This document shows, piece by piece, positions 15,817 through 24,868 of a stretch of 33,840 nt of DNA. Positions within the stretch are counted from its first letter, which is position 1, and every line of letters begins with the position of its first letter. Origin of the DNA: DATMNI01 sp035570275. GTDB taxonomy: Bacteria; Acidobacteriota; Terriglobia; Bryobacterales; Bryobacteraceae. The stretch spans positions 1 to 33,840 of the forward strand of contig DATMNI010000480.1 of assembly GCA_035570275.1 (NCBI GenBank), given 5' to 3'. Below the pieces are notes generated by a model. The model did not search any database, was not told the origin of the DNA, and worked only from the letters and a program-made list of their open reading frames with translations. A program made the position numbers and the translations under genes.

Positions 15817-16121
15817 GAATTCTTCTACCGCTGGCACTGTTGGGTGCATTTCTGGTTGGATGTAGAACCAACGAATCCCCGGAAGCGCAAGTGGACGATC
15901 TGCAGATCGTAGCTCAGGCAAAATCCAAGCTCGCTTCGGAAATAGGAGCGGCGACTGTGACAAACATTTCAGTCGACTCCACCAACGGCGTGGTCACTCT
16001 GGCCGGCCAGGTGGATTCGGGCGACCTGAAGGCCAAAGCAGAAACCGTCGTCAAAGGCATCCCCAAGGTGGTTCGAGTCACCAACAACTTGCAAGTCACC
16101 GTCAAACCGCAATCGCAATGA
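15813..16121 (+). CDS. BON-domain lipoprotein
   Basis: The 102-residue protein has a lipoprotein signal (MRILLPLALLGAFLVGC, acylated cysteine at 17). One BON domain follows: helix IVAQAKSKLASEIGAATVTNI, strands ISVDSTNGVVTLAGQV, helix DLKAKAETVVKGI and strand VVRVTNNLQVTV. BON domains are periplasmic phospholipid- or membrane-associated modules, as in OsmY and DolP, often linked to osmotic or envelope stress. The start has GGGAGG 6-8 nt ahead and sits in an ATGA overlap with the adaptor relic. It lies back to back (convergent) with the glycosidase gene at 16143. Confidence 0.88.
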   Translation: MRILLPLALLGAFLVGCRTNESPEAQVDDLQIVAQAKSKLASEIGAATVTNISVDSTNGVVTLAGQVDSGDLKAKAETVVKGIPKVVRVTNNLQVTVKPQSQ

Positions 16122-16142
16122 CGCGGCGGATTTACGGCCGGG

Positions 16143-17324
16143 TCAGGGCAGTTCAACCCGGCCATGACGGACGCAGTCGCAAGCGAAGAGATACATTCCC
16201 GCCGACCAGGCTTGATCCTGGACGCCCATCGGTTCGCCGGTTTCGCCATCATGCCACTCGTTGAATTGTCCCCGCTGGTTCAACCGGGCAAGATCTCGCA
16301 ACGCCTTGGCAGCCGCGTCGTGCCGGCCAGCCTTCGTTAGGGCGGCCACGTAAAATCCGCCGATGAAGGGCCACACGCCGGCATTGTGGTAATGGTAAGG
16401 AACGTTGAGCGCTGAATAATAGTCGCGCCAGTCCCGGTCCCCCGGCCGAACCACCGGTGTCAAGCTGCGAAGCGGCCAGGTATCCAGCGCATGGCGGGCA
16501 ATCAAATCCAGAATGATGCCGGACTGTTGCGCATTGGCGATCCCGGCCAGAATCGCCAAAAGGTTCCCGAGCGAATCGAACCACTCGCCCACCTCGCGAA
16601 ACCCAAGGTACGGCAGGTAGTATCGCTCATCGGTCAGATACCGTTTCTCGGGCAGCCAGCGCGGGCGCCCCAATGAGTCTTGCTGGGCCATTCCCTCGGT
16701 GCTGAACCGATGCGAAATGTGGCGCAGCAGGTTCCCATCGCCGGCATACCAGAAACGCGCGTTGACAAGCTCCGCGGTGGCGGCAGCCCGGCGGAGATAG
16801 CGCTCGCCTTCCTCGGGGCCGAATAGCTTCGCCGCGGCGCGCAACGCGAGCACATAAAGGCAATTGAGATACAAACCCTGGCCGCGCGTGCAGAACAGGT
16901 CCTGCCAGTCCGAACCCTCCTGCATACTCAACAACCCGCTCTGGTCCACGTCCTGGTACTCATACCAGCGCAGAACCTCTCGGACTGTTTCCGGATCGGG
17001 CGCCAGGATCGTACTGCCGATGACCCACCATAGGCCTCCGTCGGCGTAGGCTCGAAAATTGGCGCGCCCGGTGCCACGGTTGACGTTGTTCGGAACTGCC
17101 CCAGTGGATGACCGTTTGTCTCTCAGCAGAAAAAGACTCGCCCGGATCGCGCTTTGAATCTCCTCGTCCGGCACCAGGCGAGCACCCAATGCAGCGATCA
17201 TGCTGTCGCGCGCCCAGACCTGGTCATGTCCCAAGCGCTGGCCGGACGCCTTCAGGCCACCCGGGCTACAGCAACGCTGCAGCGCCTCGACGGCACCGCG
17301 GTGAATCGCATCGGTCTGATCCAA
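16143..17324 (-). CDS. Alpha/alpha-barrel glycosidase, debranching-enzyme-like (GDE/GH100-like)
   Basis: The 393-residue protein has the layout of an (alpha/alpha)6 toroid glycosidase: WARDSMIAALGARL, GGLWWVIGSTIL, EGSDWQDLFCTRG, HNAGVWPFIGGFYVAAL and a C-terminal FNEWHDGETGEPMGVQDQAWSAGMYLF. These resemble the catalytic half of glycogen-debranching amylo-1,6-glucosidases and neutral invertases (GH100). I cannot choose between them. It lacks a signal peptide, so cytoplasmic action on glucan or sucrose is expected. The only available start is TTG at 17324; an in-frame stop lies inside the palindromic repeats just upstream. Its place downstream of the trehalose/glucan genes favours a glucan role, but about 320 bp of repeats separate them. 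Confidence 0.72.
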   Translation of the reverse strand: MDQTDAIHRGAVEALQRCCSPGGLKASGQRLGHDQVWARDSMIAALGARLVPDEEIQSAIRASLFLLRDKRSSTGAVPNNVNRGTGRANFRAYADGGLWWVIGSTILAPDPETVREVLRWYEYQDVDQSGLLSMQEGSDWQDLFCTRGQGLYLNCLYVLALRAAAKLFGPEEGERYLRRAAATAELVNARFWYAGDGNLLRHISHRFSTEGMAQQDSLGRPRWLPEKRYLTDERYYLPYLGFREVGEWFDSLGNLLAILAGIANAQQSGIILDLIARHALDTWPLRSLTPVVRPGDRDWRDYYSALNVPYHYHNAGVWPFIGGFYVAALTKAGRHDAAAKALRDLARLNQRGQFNEWHDGETGEPMGVQDQAWSAGMYLFACDCVRHGRVELP

Positions 17325-17346
17325 CTGCCATTCTACACTGCCTCGT

Positions 17347-17580
17347 GGGGCAGCTTAAGCTGCGGCGTGAGGCAGCTTAAGCTGCGGCGTGGGGCAGCTC
17401 AAGCTGCGGCGGATTGCTAATCCGTGGTCGCGGTGCGCGGCGACCGTTCCAGGAGGGGCTTGTCCGAGCGCGACAGGCGGATTGCCCAATCCGACGCACT
17501 CTCGAAAGTCGCTTGTGGAAGTTCGGCTGGGCGCCAACTCCCGGCGGGCGGATTGCCAATCCGCCGCAGGTTAACAACCT
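17347..17580. repeat. Cluster of palindromic repeats
   Basis: Three copies of GCAGCTTAAGCTGC (third with TCAA) lie at 17350, 17372 and 17394, a 22-bp period; each is a 14-bp palindrome. Three copies of a second palindrome follow: GGCGGATTGCTAATCCG (17408), GGCGGATTGCCCAATCCG (17477) and GGCGGATTGCCAATCCGCC (17547). The hyphen-like AGGTTAACAACCT then follows. The cluster fills the gap between the glycosidase gene and treS and could form strong hairpins in RNA, cutting or stabilising the long upstream transcript. Confidence 0.8.
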
Positions 17581-17605
17581 GCCCCACATAGCGCGACGGG
17601 GGGAA

Positions 17606-17629
17606 CGCTCCCTTACGGTTGCGGCTCTG
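17606..17629 (-). repeat. Dispersed GAGCCGC...GGGAGCG motif, copy 4
   Basis: The minus strand reads CAGAGCCGCAACC then GTAAGGGAGCG, nearly the same as the copy at 12241. It lies about 20 bp beyond the treS stop. Confidence 0.6.
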
Positions 17630-17647
17630 AGTGCTGCGCTTCCCGGC

Positions 17648-20600
17648 TCAATCCGCCTCAATCGGAATCGACAGGATTCCCATCAAAGGAATGCGCACCC
17701 ATGCGGGACGGTTGTTTAATTCATAGGAGAGCTCATATAGCGCCTTGTCCAACAAGTAAGTAGCCAGCAGTTTCCGGAAGTTGCCTTCGTCGGACGGCAG
17801 AAACCGGGCTCCCGCGGCCGCTTCGCGGTAGGTTCTGAGAAACGCCGCTCCCGTGGAGCGCTCCCACAGGCGTGCCCAAGGCTCCAGGCTCTCGATGTCC
17901 TCGGGCCGGCGCGCCGTATAGACGATCAGGCTGGCATAGGCCGCGTAACTTAAGGATCGGAGCATGCCGGCAACATCCTTAAGCGGAGATAGCTTAGTGC
18001 GGCGGCTGGCGATGGGACGGGCAGGCTCGCCTTCGAAGTCGATGATGACGTAATCCGTTTTTGCCCGCAGCACCTGACCGAGATGGTAATCGCCGTGAAT
18101 GCGGATACGCTGGGCGTCCATGGGATTTCCGGACAGAACCCGGAACCGGTCCAGAATGTGCCGCCGTCTTCCCAGAACCATGCCGGCCAGATCGACCACC
18201 TCGTCCGGCAGTCCCGCCACGCTGTCTTTCAGAAGGTCGAAAACGCGAGCGGCCTCCCCGCGCAGGTCGGCCAACAGGGGTTGCACATCGTCGCCGCCGA
18301 GCGGTTCCGGCGAGAATGCGGCGTCGCCTGTGGGCGAGGCCAGCGCCAGATGCAGTTCCGCGGTGCGCCGGCCCAGCCTGGCGGCCGAATCGAGCGCGAT
18401 GCCGACGTGGTCCTGGGCCAACTGAGAGGGCGCCCGGGCGGAGAGTTCCATCAAGTCAACGGTCCCGTCGCCCGCGCCTTCCGGAATTGCCAGTGAAGCG
18501 CAGTTTTCGTAGTATCGCGCCAGTTCTTCCAGAGTCAGGTTCCAGCCGTCGCCCTGGTTGGCCACGAAGCCTTGCAGCATCGCCATGGTCGCCGGCTCGC
18601 CATCCACGGGCACATACTCGATGGCGCCGGCAAACGGCGGCACGCCGTCGAAGCGCGCCTGCTCTGTCAGGAACCTGCCAATCTCGCAATCCGGATTCAG
18701 CCCGGACTGCAGGCGGCGAAACACCTTTAAGATAAGCCGGTCCCCGTAAAACACCGAGCTATTGCTTTGCTCGCCCCCACTGCGGCGCACCGCTAACGGG
18801 GCATCCACCGGCCCTCGGATCGCCTCGAACCGATTGCCCGGCACTCCCCGGATAAGCCCATTTTGCGCCGGCGCCTGTCTGGCGTTCTCGATGAAGGAGA
18901 GCATTGCCGCGCAGGTGGAGTTATCGAGGACGGCGTCGCACAGGAAGCCCGGTCCCTCTCGCGAAATGGTCTGACAGAGGATGGAATTCGGAGCCGTCTC
19001 CCGCAACTGATCCGCGCCTCTTCCAAGAGTTACCGCCAGCGGCAGAAGGTAATTTTCCGGGTCTCCTCTCTCGTACTGTATCTCCACCAGAGCCAGAACG
19101 GATCTTGAATCCGGTAGGGGGACCCAGTCTGCAATCCGTGTGGTTCGAATAGAGCGCGCCTTACTGCCGAACCAGCGCTGCTTCGGCAAGTATTCCGGAA
19201 GCACCATCGTTTCCATCCGAATTCGACCGGCCCCTTCCAGCACGGTATCCCAACTGTCGGCCATTAATGGAGAACTCTCGATCCCGCTCGCCGTTCCAAG
19301 CTGCTCGGGCTGGCGGTGCAACTCCAGCCAAAAGAAACCATACGGACCCAGCGTGAGGCGGTATGGCTGCTTGCCGATCGGCGGGAAGTCCACATATCCC
19401 AGCATCTCGACAGGGATCATACCATCGAGCCCCGGCAACTCGAGATCCACGGGCTGGGCAAATCGGGAGAGATTGGCGACACAGAGGACCTGCTGTTCGT
19501 CGTCCCGCCGGAGATAGGCGAGCACCTTGCGGTTGGCCGGGTTGAGGAATTCCAGCGTGCCTCGTCCAAACACCGGAAACAGTTTGCGCAACGCAATCAT
19601 ATTGCGCGCCCAGCTCAGAAGCGATGACGAATCTGCCTGTTGCGCCTCTACATTCACCGCTTCATAGCCCCAGACCGGGTCCATAATCACAGGGCTGTAC
19701 AGCTTGGCGGGGGTCGCCCGTGAAAAACCGGCATTCCGGTCCGCATTCCATTGCATGGGCGTCCGCACGCCGTTGCGGTCGCCCAGGTAAATGTTGTCTC
19801 CCATGCCGATTTCGTCGCCATAGTAAAGAATCGGCGTCCCGGGAAATGAAAACAGAATGCTGTTCAGAAGCTCGATGCGGCGTCGATTGTTATCCATCAG
19901 CGTTGCCAGACGCCGTCGGATGCCAAGATTAATGCGCATCCGGGAGTCCGCGCTGTAGGCCAGATACATGTAGTCGCGCTCGTCACTGGTTACCATCTCC
20001 AGCGTCAACTCGTCGTGATTCCGCAGGAACAGGGCCCATTGGCACGTATCGGGAATCTCCGGAGTCTGCGCCATGATGTCGGTGATCGGCAGCCGGTCTT
20101 CCTGGCGGAGCGCCATGTAGATCCGCGGCATCAACGGGAAGTGAAACGCCATGTGGCATTCATCCCCATCCCCGAAATACGGGCGCACATCGCTGGGCCA
20201 CTGGTTGGCTTCGGCCAGGATCACGCGGCTCGCATAGCCCTCGTCGATCTGGCGACGCAGCCTTTTGACGATGGCGTGAGTCTCCGGCAGGTTTTCACAA
20301 TTGGTGCCCTCGCGCTCCACCAGGTATGGGATGGCGTCGATCCGCAACGCGTCTACCCCAAGGTCCAACCAGTAGCGCACCACATTGAACATTTCCTCGA
20401 CAACCTTTGGGTTGTCGTAGTTCAGGTCTGGCTGGTGTGAGAAAAACCGGTGCCAGAAATATGCCTGGGCCACGGGATCCCACGTCCAGTTCGATTTTTC
20501 CGTGTCCGAAAAGATGATTCGGACGCCTGGATAGTTCTGATCGCTGTCACTCCAGACGTAGTAGTCGCGCTCCACCGAACCCTTCGGCGCCTGGCGCGCT

Positions 20601-20962
20601 CGTTGAAACCACGGATGCTGGTCGGAGGTATGATTCATTACCAGCTCGATCATTACCTGCAGTTTGCGTTCGTGGGCCGCGGCCAGAAAGGCATGAAAGT
20701 CCTCGATGGTTCCATACGAGGGATGGACGCTCAGGTAGTCGGCAATATCGTAGCCGTCATCTTTGAGGGGGGATGGGAAAAACGGCAGCAGCCACAGGCA
20801 CGTCACGCCCAAATCCTCGAGATAATCGAGTTTCTGGATCAGGCCCGCGAAGTCCCCGACGCCATCGGCATTGCTGTCGAAGAATGCGCGGACGTGGAGT
20901 TCGTAGATTACCGCATCTTTGAACCAGAGCGGGTCCCTGGCGCTTCCGAACTTACGAACCAT
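17648..20962 (-). CDS. treS: Trehalose synthase fused to maltokinase (TreS-Mak)
   Basis: This is a two-domain protein of about 1104 residues. Residues 1-550 form a GH13 trehalose synthase that interconverts trehalose and maltose: DAVIYELHVRAFFDSNADG, nucleophile D209 (ALRIDAI), acid E251 (VILAEANQW) and D317 (LRNHDELTL). From about 585 a maltokinase with an aminoglycoside-phosphotransferase-like fold follows: LPKQRWFGSKAR, HGDYHLGQV (956-964) and IIDFEGEP (973-980). This part makes maltose-1-phosphate for GlgE. The fusion is known in many bacteria. The start at ATG 20962 has AGG 6 nt ahead and overlaps the end of glgB by 11 nt; 20968 is an alternative. Coupled translation with glgB is likely. 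Confidence 0.95.
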   Translation of the reverse strand: MVRKFGSARDPLWFKDAVIYELHVRAFFDSNADGVGDFAGLIQKLDYLEDLGVTCLWLLPFFPSPLKDDGYDIADYLSVHPSYGTIEDFHAFLAAAHERKLQVMIELVMNHTSDQHPWFQRARQAPKGSVERDYYVWSDSDQNYPGVRIIFSDTEKSNWTWDPVAQAYFWHRFFSHQPDLNYDNPKVVEEMFNVVRYWLDLGVDALRIDAIPYLVEREGTNCENLPETHAIVKRLRRQIDEGYASRVILAEANQWPSDVRPYFGDGDECHMAFHFPLMPRIYMALRQEDRLPITDIMAQTPEIPDTCQWALFLRNHDELTLEMVTSDERDYMYLAYSADSRMRINLGIRRRLATLMDNNRRRIELLNSILFSFPGTPILYYGDEIGMGDNIYLGDRNGVRTPMQWNADRNAGFSRATPAKLYSPVIMDPVWGYEAVNVEAQQADSSSLLSWARNMIALRKLFPVFGRGTLEFLNPANRKVLAYLRRDDEQQVLCVANLSRFAQPVDLELPGLDGMIPVEMLGYVDFPPIGKQPYRLTLGPYGFFWLELHRQPEQLGTASGIESSPLMADSWDTVLEGAGRIRMETMVLPEYLPKQRWFGSKARSIRTTRIADWVPLPDSRSVLALVEIQYERGDPENYLLPLAVTLGRGADQLRETAPNSILCQTISREGPGFLCDAVLDNSTCAAMLSFIENARQAPAQNGLIRGVPGNRFEAIRGPVDAPLAVRRSGGEQSNSSVFYGDRLILKVFRRLQSGLNPDCEIGRFLTEQARFDGVPPFAGAIEYVPVDGEPATMAMLQGFVANQGDGWNLTLEELARYYENCASLAIPEGAGDGTVDLMELSARAPSQLAQDHVGIALDSAARLGRRTAELHLALASPTGDAAFSPEPLGGDDVQPLLADLRGEAARVFDLLKDSVAGLPDEVVDLAGMVLGRRRHILDRFRVLSGNPMDAQRIRIHGDYHLGQVLRAKTDYVIIDFEGEPARPIASRRTKLSPLKDVAGMLRSLSYAAYASLIVYTARRPEDIESLEPWARLWERSTGAAFLRTYREAAAGARFLPSDEGNFRKLLATYLLDKALYELSYELNNRPAWVRIPLMGILSIPIEAD

Positions 20963-22877
20963 CTCCATCCTCAGGCTGGAATACCACAATACCAAGCGGC
21001 GGTAGCGTCAGATTCAATGAGTACGGGCGGCCATGAACTGGCAAAGGGCTGGCAGTCACGCCGCCGATGTTTCCCTGTCCGCTGCCACCGTAAAGCGGAG
21101 CGTCAGAATTCAGCATTTCCCGCCAATGGCAGTCCAGCGGCACGCCGACGCGATAATTGTACCGCGGAACCGGCGTAAAGTTGCATGCGAATAGCGTCAT
21201 GTCCCGAGGGCTCTTTCCTTTTCTGAGGAAGCAGACCACGCTGCGCTGGAAATCGCTCCCGTCCACCCACTCGAAACCGGATGGATCGAAATCGATTTCG
21301 AATAGCGAGGGCTGCCCGCGATAAAACGTATTCAGATCGCGGACCCAGCGCAGCAGGCCCGCATGAGGGGCATGCTGCAAGAGGTGCCAATCCAGACTGG
21401 TGTCGTGGTTCCACTCCCGCCACTGTCCGAACTCCCCGCCCATGAACAGGAGCTTCTTTCCCGGATGGCCGAACATGAAGCCGTAAAGCAGCCGCAGGTT
21501 GGCGAACTTCCGCCATTCGTCGCCCGGCATCTTGGCGATCAGCGAACCTTTACCGTATACCACTTCATCGTGGGAATAAGGCAGGATGAAGTTTTCCGAG
21601 AAGGCGTATTCCAGTCCGAAGGTCATCTTGCTCTGGGAATAGGCGCGGAAGACGGGGTCCTTCGACATGTAGTCCAACGTATCGTGCATCCAGCCCATGT
21701 TCCATTTGAAACCGAACCCGAGGCCGCCCAGGTGGGCCGGCCGCGACACCATGGGCCACGCCGTGGATTCCTCGGCAATCATCATGGTATCCGGAAATGC
21801 GGCGTAAACCTGCTCGTTCACCCGCCGCAGAAAATTCAAGGCTTCGACGTTTTCCTTGCCGCCATAACGATTCGGTATCCATTCGTCCTGCCGTCTTCCA
21901 TAGTCGAGATACAACATGGAGGCTACGGCATCCACGCGCAGACCGTCGGCGTGGTACCGGTCGAGCCAAAACAGCGCATTGCCGATCAGAAAGCTCTGCA
22001 CCTCCGCGCGGCCGTAGTTGAAAACCAACGTGTTCCAATCCGGCTGCTCTCCCTGCCGCGGGTCGGCGTGTTCATAAAGGTGGGTACCGTCGAAATAGCC
22101 CAGACCCGCCTCGTCTTTTGGGAAATGTGCCGGAACCCAGTCCAGAATGACCCCGATTCCGCGCCTATGCAGGTAATCCACCAGGAACATGAAATCCGAC
22201 GGCGTTCCAAAACGGCTGGTCGGGGCGAAGTAACCGATCGTCTGGTAACCCCAGGAGCCGTCGAACGGGTGCTCTGTAAGCGGCAGGAATTCCACATGGG
22301 TGAAGCCCGCGTCATGCACATAGTCCGCCAACTGCACGGCCATCTCCCGGTAAGTGAGCCAGCGATTTCCGTCCTCGGGTACTCGCCTCCAGGAACCCGG
22401 ATGCACTTCGTATATGGAAATGGGCGAGTTCAGGGAGTTCCTGCCGGCCCGGTTCGCCATCCACTCGTTATCAGTCCAAGAATAGCCTGCCAGGTCCCAC
22501 ACTCGCGAGGCCGTGCGCGGCGTGATTTCCGCGGCGAAGCCGTACGGGTCGGCTTTATCGACCTGGTAGCCGCTGCCGCGCGAGACGATGTGATACTTGT
22601 AGACGCTTCCGTTTTCGATTCCCGGTGTGAATGTCTCCCATAGCCCCGCTTCCGGCCAGAGGTTCATCGGATTGGCTTGCGGATTCCAGCCGTTGAAGTC
22701 GCCGATGACCGTTACCTGCCCGGCGTTGGGGGCCCACACCGCGAAATGCACTCCGCGATGGCCGTCCACTTCACCGGGATGGGCGCCCAGTTTCTCATAG
22801 GCGCGGTGGTGGGTCCCCTCGCCGAACAGGTATAGATCGTAGTCGGTTAACCACAGGTTCTGTGTTGAAGATCCCAT
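20952..22877 (-). CDS. glgB: 1,4-alpha-glucan branching enzyme
   Basis: The 641-residue GH13 enzyme moves short alpha-1,4 chains into alpha-1,6 branches. An N-terminal CBM48 region (GVHFAVWAPNAGQVTVIGDF) precedes the barrel. Catalytic residues are nucleophile D316 (DGLRVDAVASMLYLDY), acid E369 (MMIAEESTAWP) and the histidine-aspartate pair in LPYSHDEVVYGKGSL. Length and order are normal. I chose the ATG at 22877 (MGSSTQNLWL), 8 nt after the glgE stop; the open frame runs upstream to 22925 inside glgE. In the GlgE route it branches the linear chains that GlgE extends, as the neighbouring glgE and treS-mak imply. Confidence 0.95.
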   Translation of the reverse strand: MGSSTQNLWLTDYDLYLFGEGTHHRAYEKLGAHPGEVDGHRGVHFAVWAPNAGQVTVIGDFNGWNPQANPMNLWPEAGLWETFTPGIENGSVYKYHIVSRGSGYQVDKADPYGFAAEITPRTASRVWDLAGYSWTDNEWMANRAGRNSLNSPISIYEVHPGSWRRVPEDGNRWLTYREMAVQLADYVHDAGFTHVEFLPLTEHPFDGSWGYQTIGYFAPTSRFGTPSDFMFLVDYLHRRGIGVILDWVPAHFPKDEAGLGYFDGTHLYEHADPRQGEQPDWNTLVFNYGRAEVQSFLIGNALFWLDRYHADGLRVDAVASMLYLDYGRRQDEWIPNRYGGKENVEALNFLRRVNEQVYAAFPDTMMIAEESTAWPMVSRPAHLGGLGFGFKWNMGWMHDTLDYMSKDPVFRAYSQSKMTFGLEYAFSENFILPYSHDEVVYGKGSLIAKMPGDEWRKFANLRLLYGFMFGHPGKKLLFMGGEFGQWREWNHDTSLDWHLLQHAPHAGLLRWVRDLNTFYRGQPSLFEIDFDPSGFEWVDGSDFQRSVVCFLRKGKSPRDMTLFACNFTPVPRYNYRVGVPLDCHWREMLNSDAPLYGGSGQGNIGGVTASPLPVHGRPYSLNLTLPPLGIVVFQPEDGDGS

Positions 22878-22885
22878 GACTTTGC

Positions 22886-24868
22886 CTACAGGTAATAGTC
22901 GAAATCCCTCTCCGTCCGAACCCATTTGCGCACTTTCATGACGTGCGCCGGAAGACTTCCCGGAACCAGCTCAAAGTAGTTATGGGAGCCATGCCACAGA
23001 TAGCGACCATCGCCCAGCAGATCGTGCGCCTGGAACGTGCGTGTGGCATCCAGGCCCAGCGCGCCCAGATCCAGCGTCACCCAGCCCGCCTGGGTGTGGG
23101 CCGCGTCCAGGTTGCAGATTACGATAATGATGTCCGAAAGATCGTCGGTGGCTTTGCTGTAACAGATCACCGCCGGATTGTCGGTCTCGTGAAATCGCAG
23201 ATTGGCGTCGCGGTGAAGGGCTGGATTCTCCCGGCGAATGCGGTTGACGCGCGCGATAAAATCCTTCAAGCTCCATGCGCTGCTCAAATCCCATCGCTTC
23301 AGCTCGTACTTTTCCGAGTTGATGTACTCTTCCCCGCCCTGCTCCCGGGGAGCGTTCTCGCAGAGTTCGAAAGCCGGGCCGTAGATGCCGTAGTTGGCCC
23401 CCAGGGTGGCGGCAAGAACCAAACGCATCATGAACGCGGCACGGCCCCCCACCTGCAGAAATTCGGGCAGAATGTCGGGCGTGTTCGGCCAAAGGTTCGG
23501 CCGGAAAAATTCCCTTACTTCGGTCTCGGTCAATTCCCGGAAATACCTGGTTAGTTCCTCCTTGGTGTTGCGCCAGGTGAAGTAGGTATAGGATTGGGAA
23601 AACCCGAGCTTGGCCAGACGGTACATGAGCCTGGGACGAGTAAACGCCTCAGCCAGGAACAAAACTTCCGGATGTTCCTGCTTGATTTCGGCGATGACCC
23701 ACTCCCAAAATGGGAGCGCCTTGGTGTGCGGGTTGTCCACCCGGAGAATCGCCACGCCGTGATCGATCCAGAACACAATGACGCGCTTCAACTCCTGCCA
23801 CAACTCCCACCACTCCGGGCTCTCGAAATCCAGGGGAAAGATGTCCTGGTATTTCTTGGGTGGATTCTCCGCATACTGAATGGTTCCGTCCGGACGGTGC
23901 CGGAACCACTCCGGATGTTGCCGCACATAAGGATGATCGGGCGAACACTGAAACGCCAGGTCAAGCGCGATTTCGAGTCCATATTCTTTGGCCTTGGAGA
24001 TCAGCCGCTTGAAATCGTCCATAGTCCCCAGGTCCGGATGGATGCTGGTATGGCCACCGTCCTCGGACCCGATGGCCCAAGGGCTGCCCACATCGCCAGC
24101 AGCCGCCGCAGTCTCGTTGTTTCTGCCTTTTCGAAACGTGTGCCCAATGGGATGAACCGGCGGCAGATACAATACGTCGAAGCCCATCGAAGCGATATAA
24201 GGGAGGCGAGCCTCGCAATCCCGCAGCGTGCCGTGACGTCCCGATTCGGATGAGCACGAGCGCGGAAATATCTCGTACCAGGCGGAAAACCCCGCCCTTT
24301 CGCGGTCAACCACCAGGCGCAGTGGTTTGGCGTGCCGGCCTGCGAACCGGCGGTCCGGATATTGTTGAACCAGGGTGGCTACCTCTTCTGTCAGAGCCAT
24401 CCCGGCGCCGCGCCCGCCGTCCGTCTGGTCGCGCAGCATGCGAGCCAAGTCGCGAAGCTTGGACGCATCCTCACCGGCCGCCCGCGAAGCCGCATCTTCA
24501 ATCAGGTTGGCGCCTGACAGGCATTCTACGTGGACATCCTGTTCCGATGCCACCCTCCTGATCATTTCCCGCCGCCAGGTTCCGAAGCGGTCAATCCAGC
24601 CTTGCACTGTGTACTCGTACTGACCGGGTTCGGTAGCGCGAAACTCGCCGCGCCAGCGATCGTTGCCAAGCGCCTTCATCGGCGCGCTTAGCCAATTTTC
24701 TTCCGGTACGTGACGATACAGAACTTCGCCGGATAGGGCGTCGTGGCCATCCACCAGAATGTCGGCCTCCACCACCAGCGTTTCCCCTGCCAATCGCTTG
24801 ATGGCGAACGCGCCACAGTCAATTTCCGGGCGAACCCGCTCCACCACCACGCGGCTCGGGCCCTCCAT
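22886..24868 (-). CDS. glgE: Alpha-1,4-glucan:maltose-1-phosphate maltosyltransferase
   Basis: The 660-residue GH13_3 enzyme adds maltosyl units from maltose-1-phosphate to the non-reducing ends of alpha-glucan. Its N-terminal domain has the GlgE pattern GNDRWRGEF and YEYTVQGWIDRFGTWRREM. The barrel follows: GFDVLYLPPVHPIGHTFRKG, the nucleophile D378 in AILRVDNPHTKALPFWEW, and the acid E407 in VLFLAEAFTRP. Length fits the family. Its ATG overlaps the treY stop by one base (TAATG), and glgB begins 8 nt after its stop, so it lies mid-operon. Confidence 0.96.
   Translation of the reverse strand: MEGPSRVVVERVRPEIDCGAFAIKRLAGETLVVEADILVDGHDALSGEVLYRHVPEENWLSAPMKALGNDRWRGEFRATEPGQYEYTVQGWIDRFGTWRREMIRRVASEQDVHVECLSGANLIEDAASRAAGEDASKLRDLARMLRDQTDGGRGAGMALTEEVATLVQQYPDRRFAGRHAKPLRLVVDRERAGFSAWYEIFPRSCSSESGRHGTLRDCEARLPYIASMGFDVLYLPPVHPIGHTFRKGRNNETAAAAGDVGSPWAIGSEDGGHTSIHPDLGTMDDFKRLISKAKEYGLEIALDLAFQCSPDHPYVRQHPEWFRHRPDGTIQYAENPPKKYQDIFPLDFESPEWWELWQELKRVIVFWIDHGVAILRVDNPHTKALPFWEWVIAEIKQEHPEVLFLAEAFTRPRLMYRLAKLGFSQSYTYFTWRNTKEELTRYFRELTETEVREFFRPNLWPNTPDILPEFLQVGGRAAFMMRLVLAATLGANYGIYGPAFELCENAPREQGGEEYINSEKYELKRWDLSSAWSLKDFIARVNRIRRENPALHRDANLRFHETDNPAVICYSKATDDLSDIIIVICNLDAAHTQAGWVTLDLGALGLDATRTFQAHDLLGDGRYLWHGSHNYFELVPGSLPAHVMKVRKWVRTERDFDYYL

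Noticed and set aside
15829..15848. Sigma54-like TGGCAC-N5 promoter
   Set aside because: The downstream half does not match TTGC, and it lies inside the lipoprotein signal peptide codons.
17347..17580. CRISPR array
   Set aside because: Repeats are short palindromes at a 22-bp period without unique spacers, and no cas genes are near.
21363..22643. 426-codon plus-strand open frame
   Set aside because: Antisense shadow of glgB. No recognisable domain.
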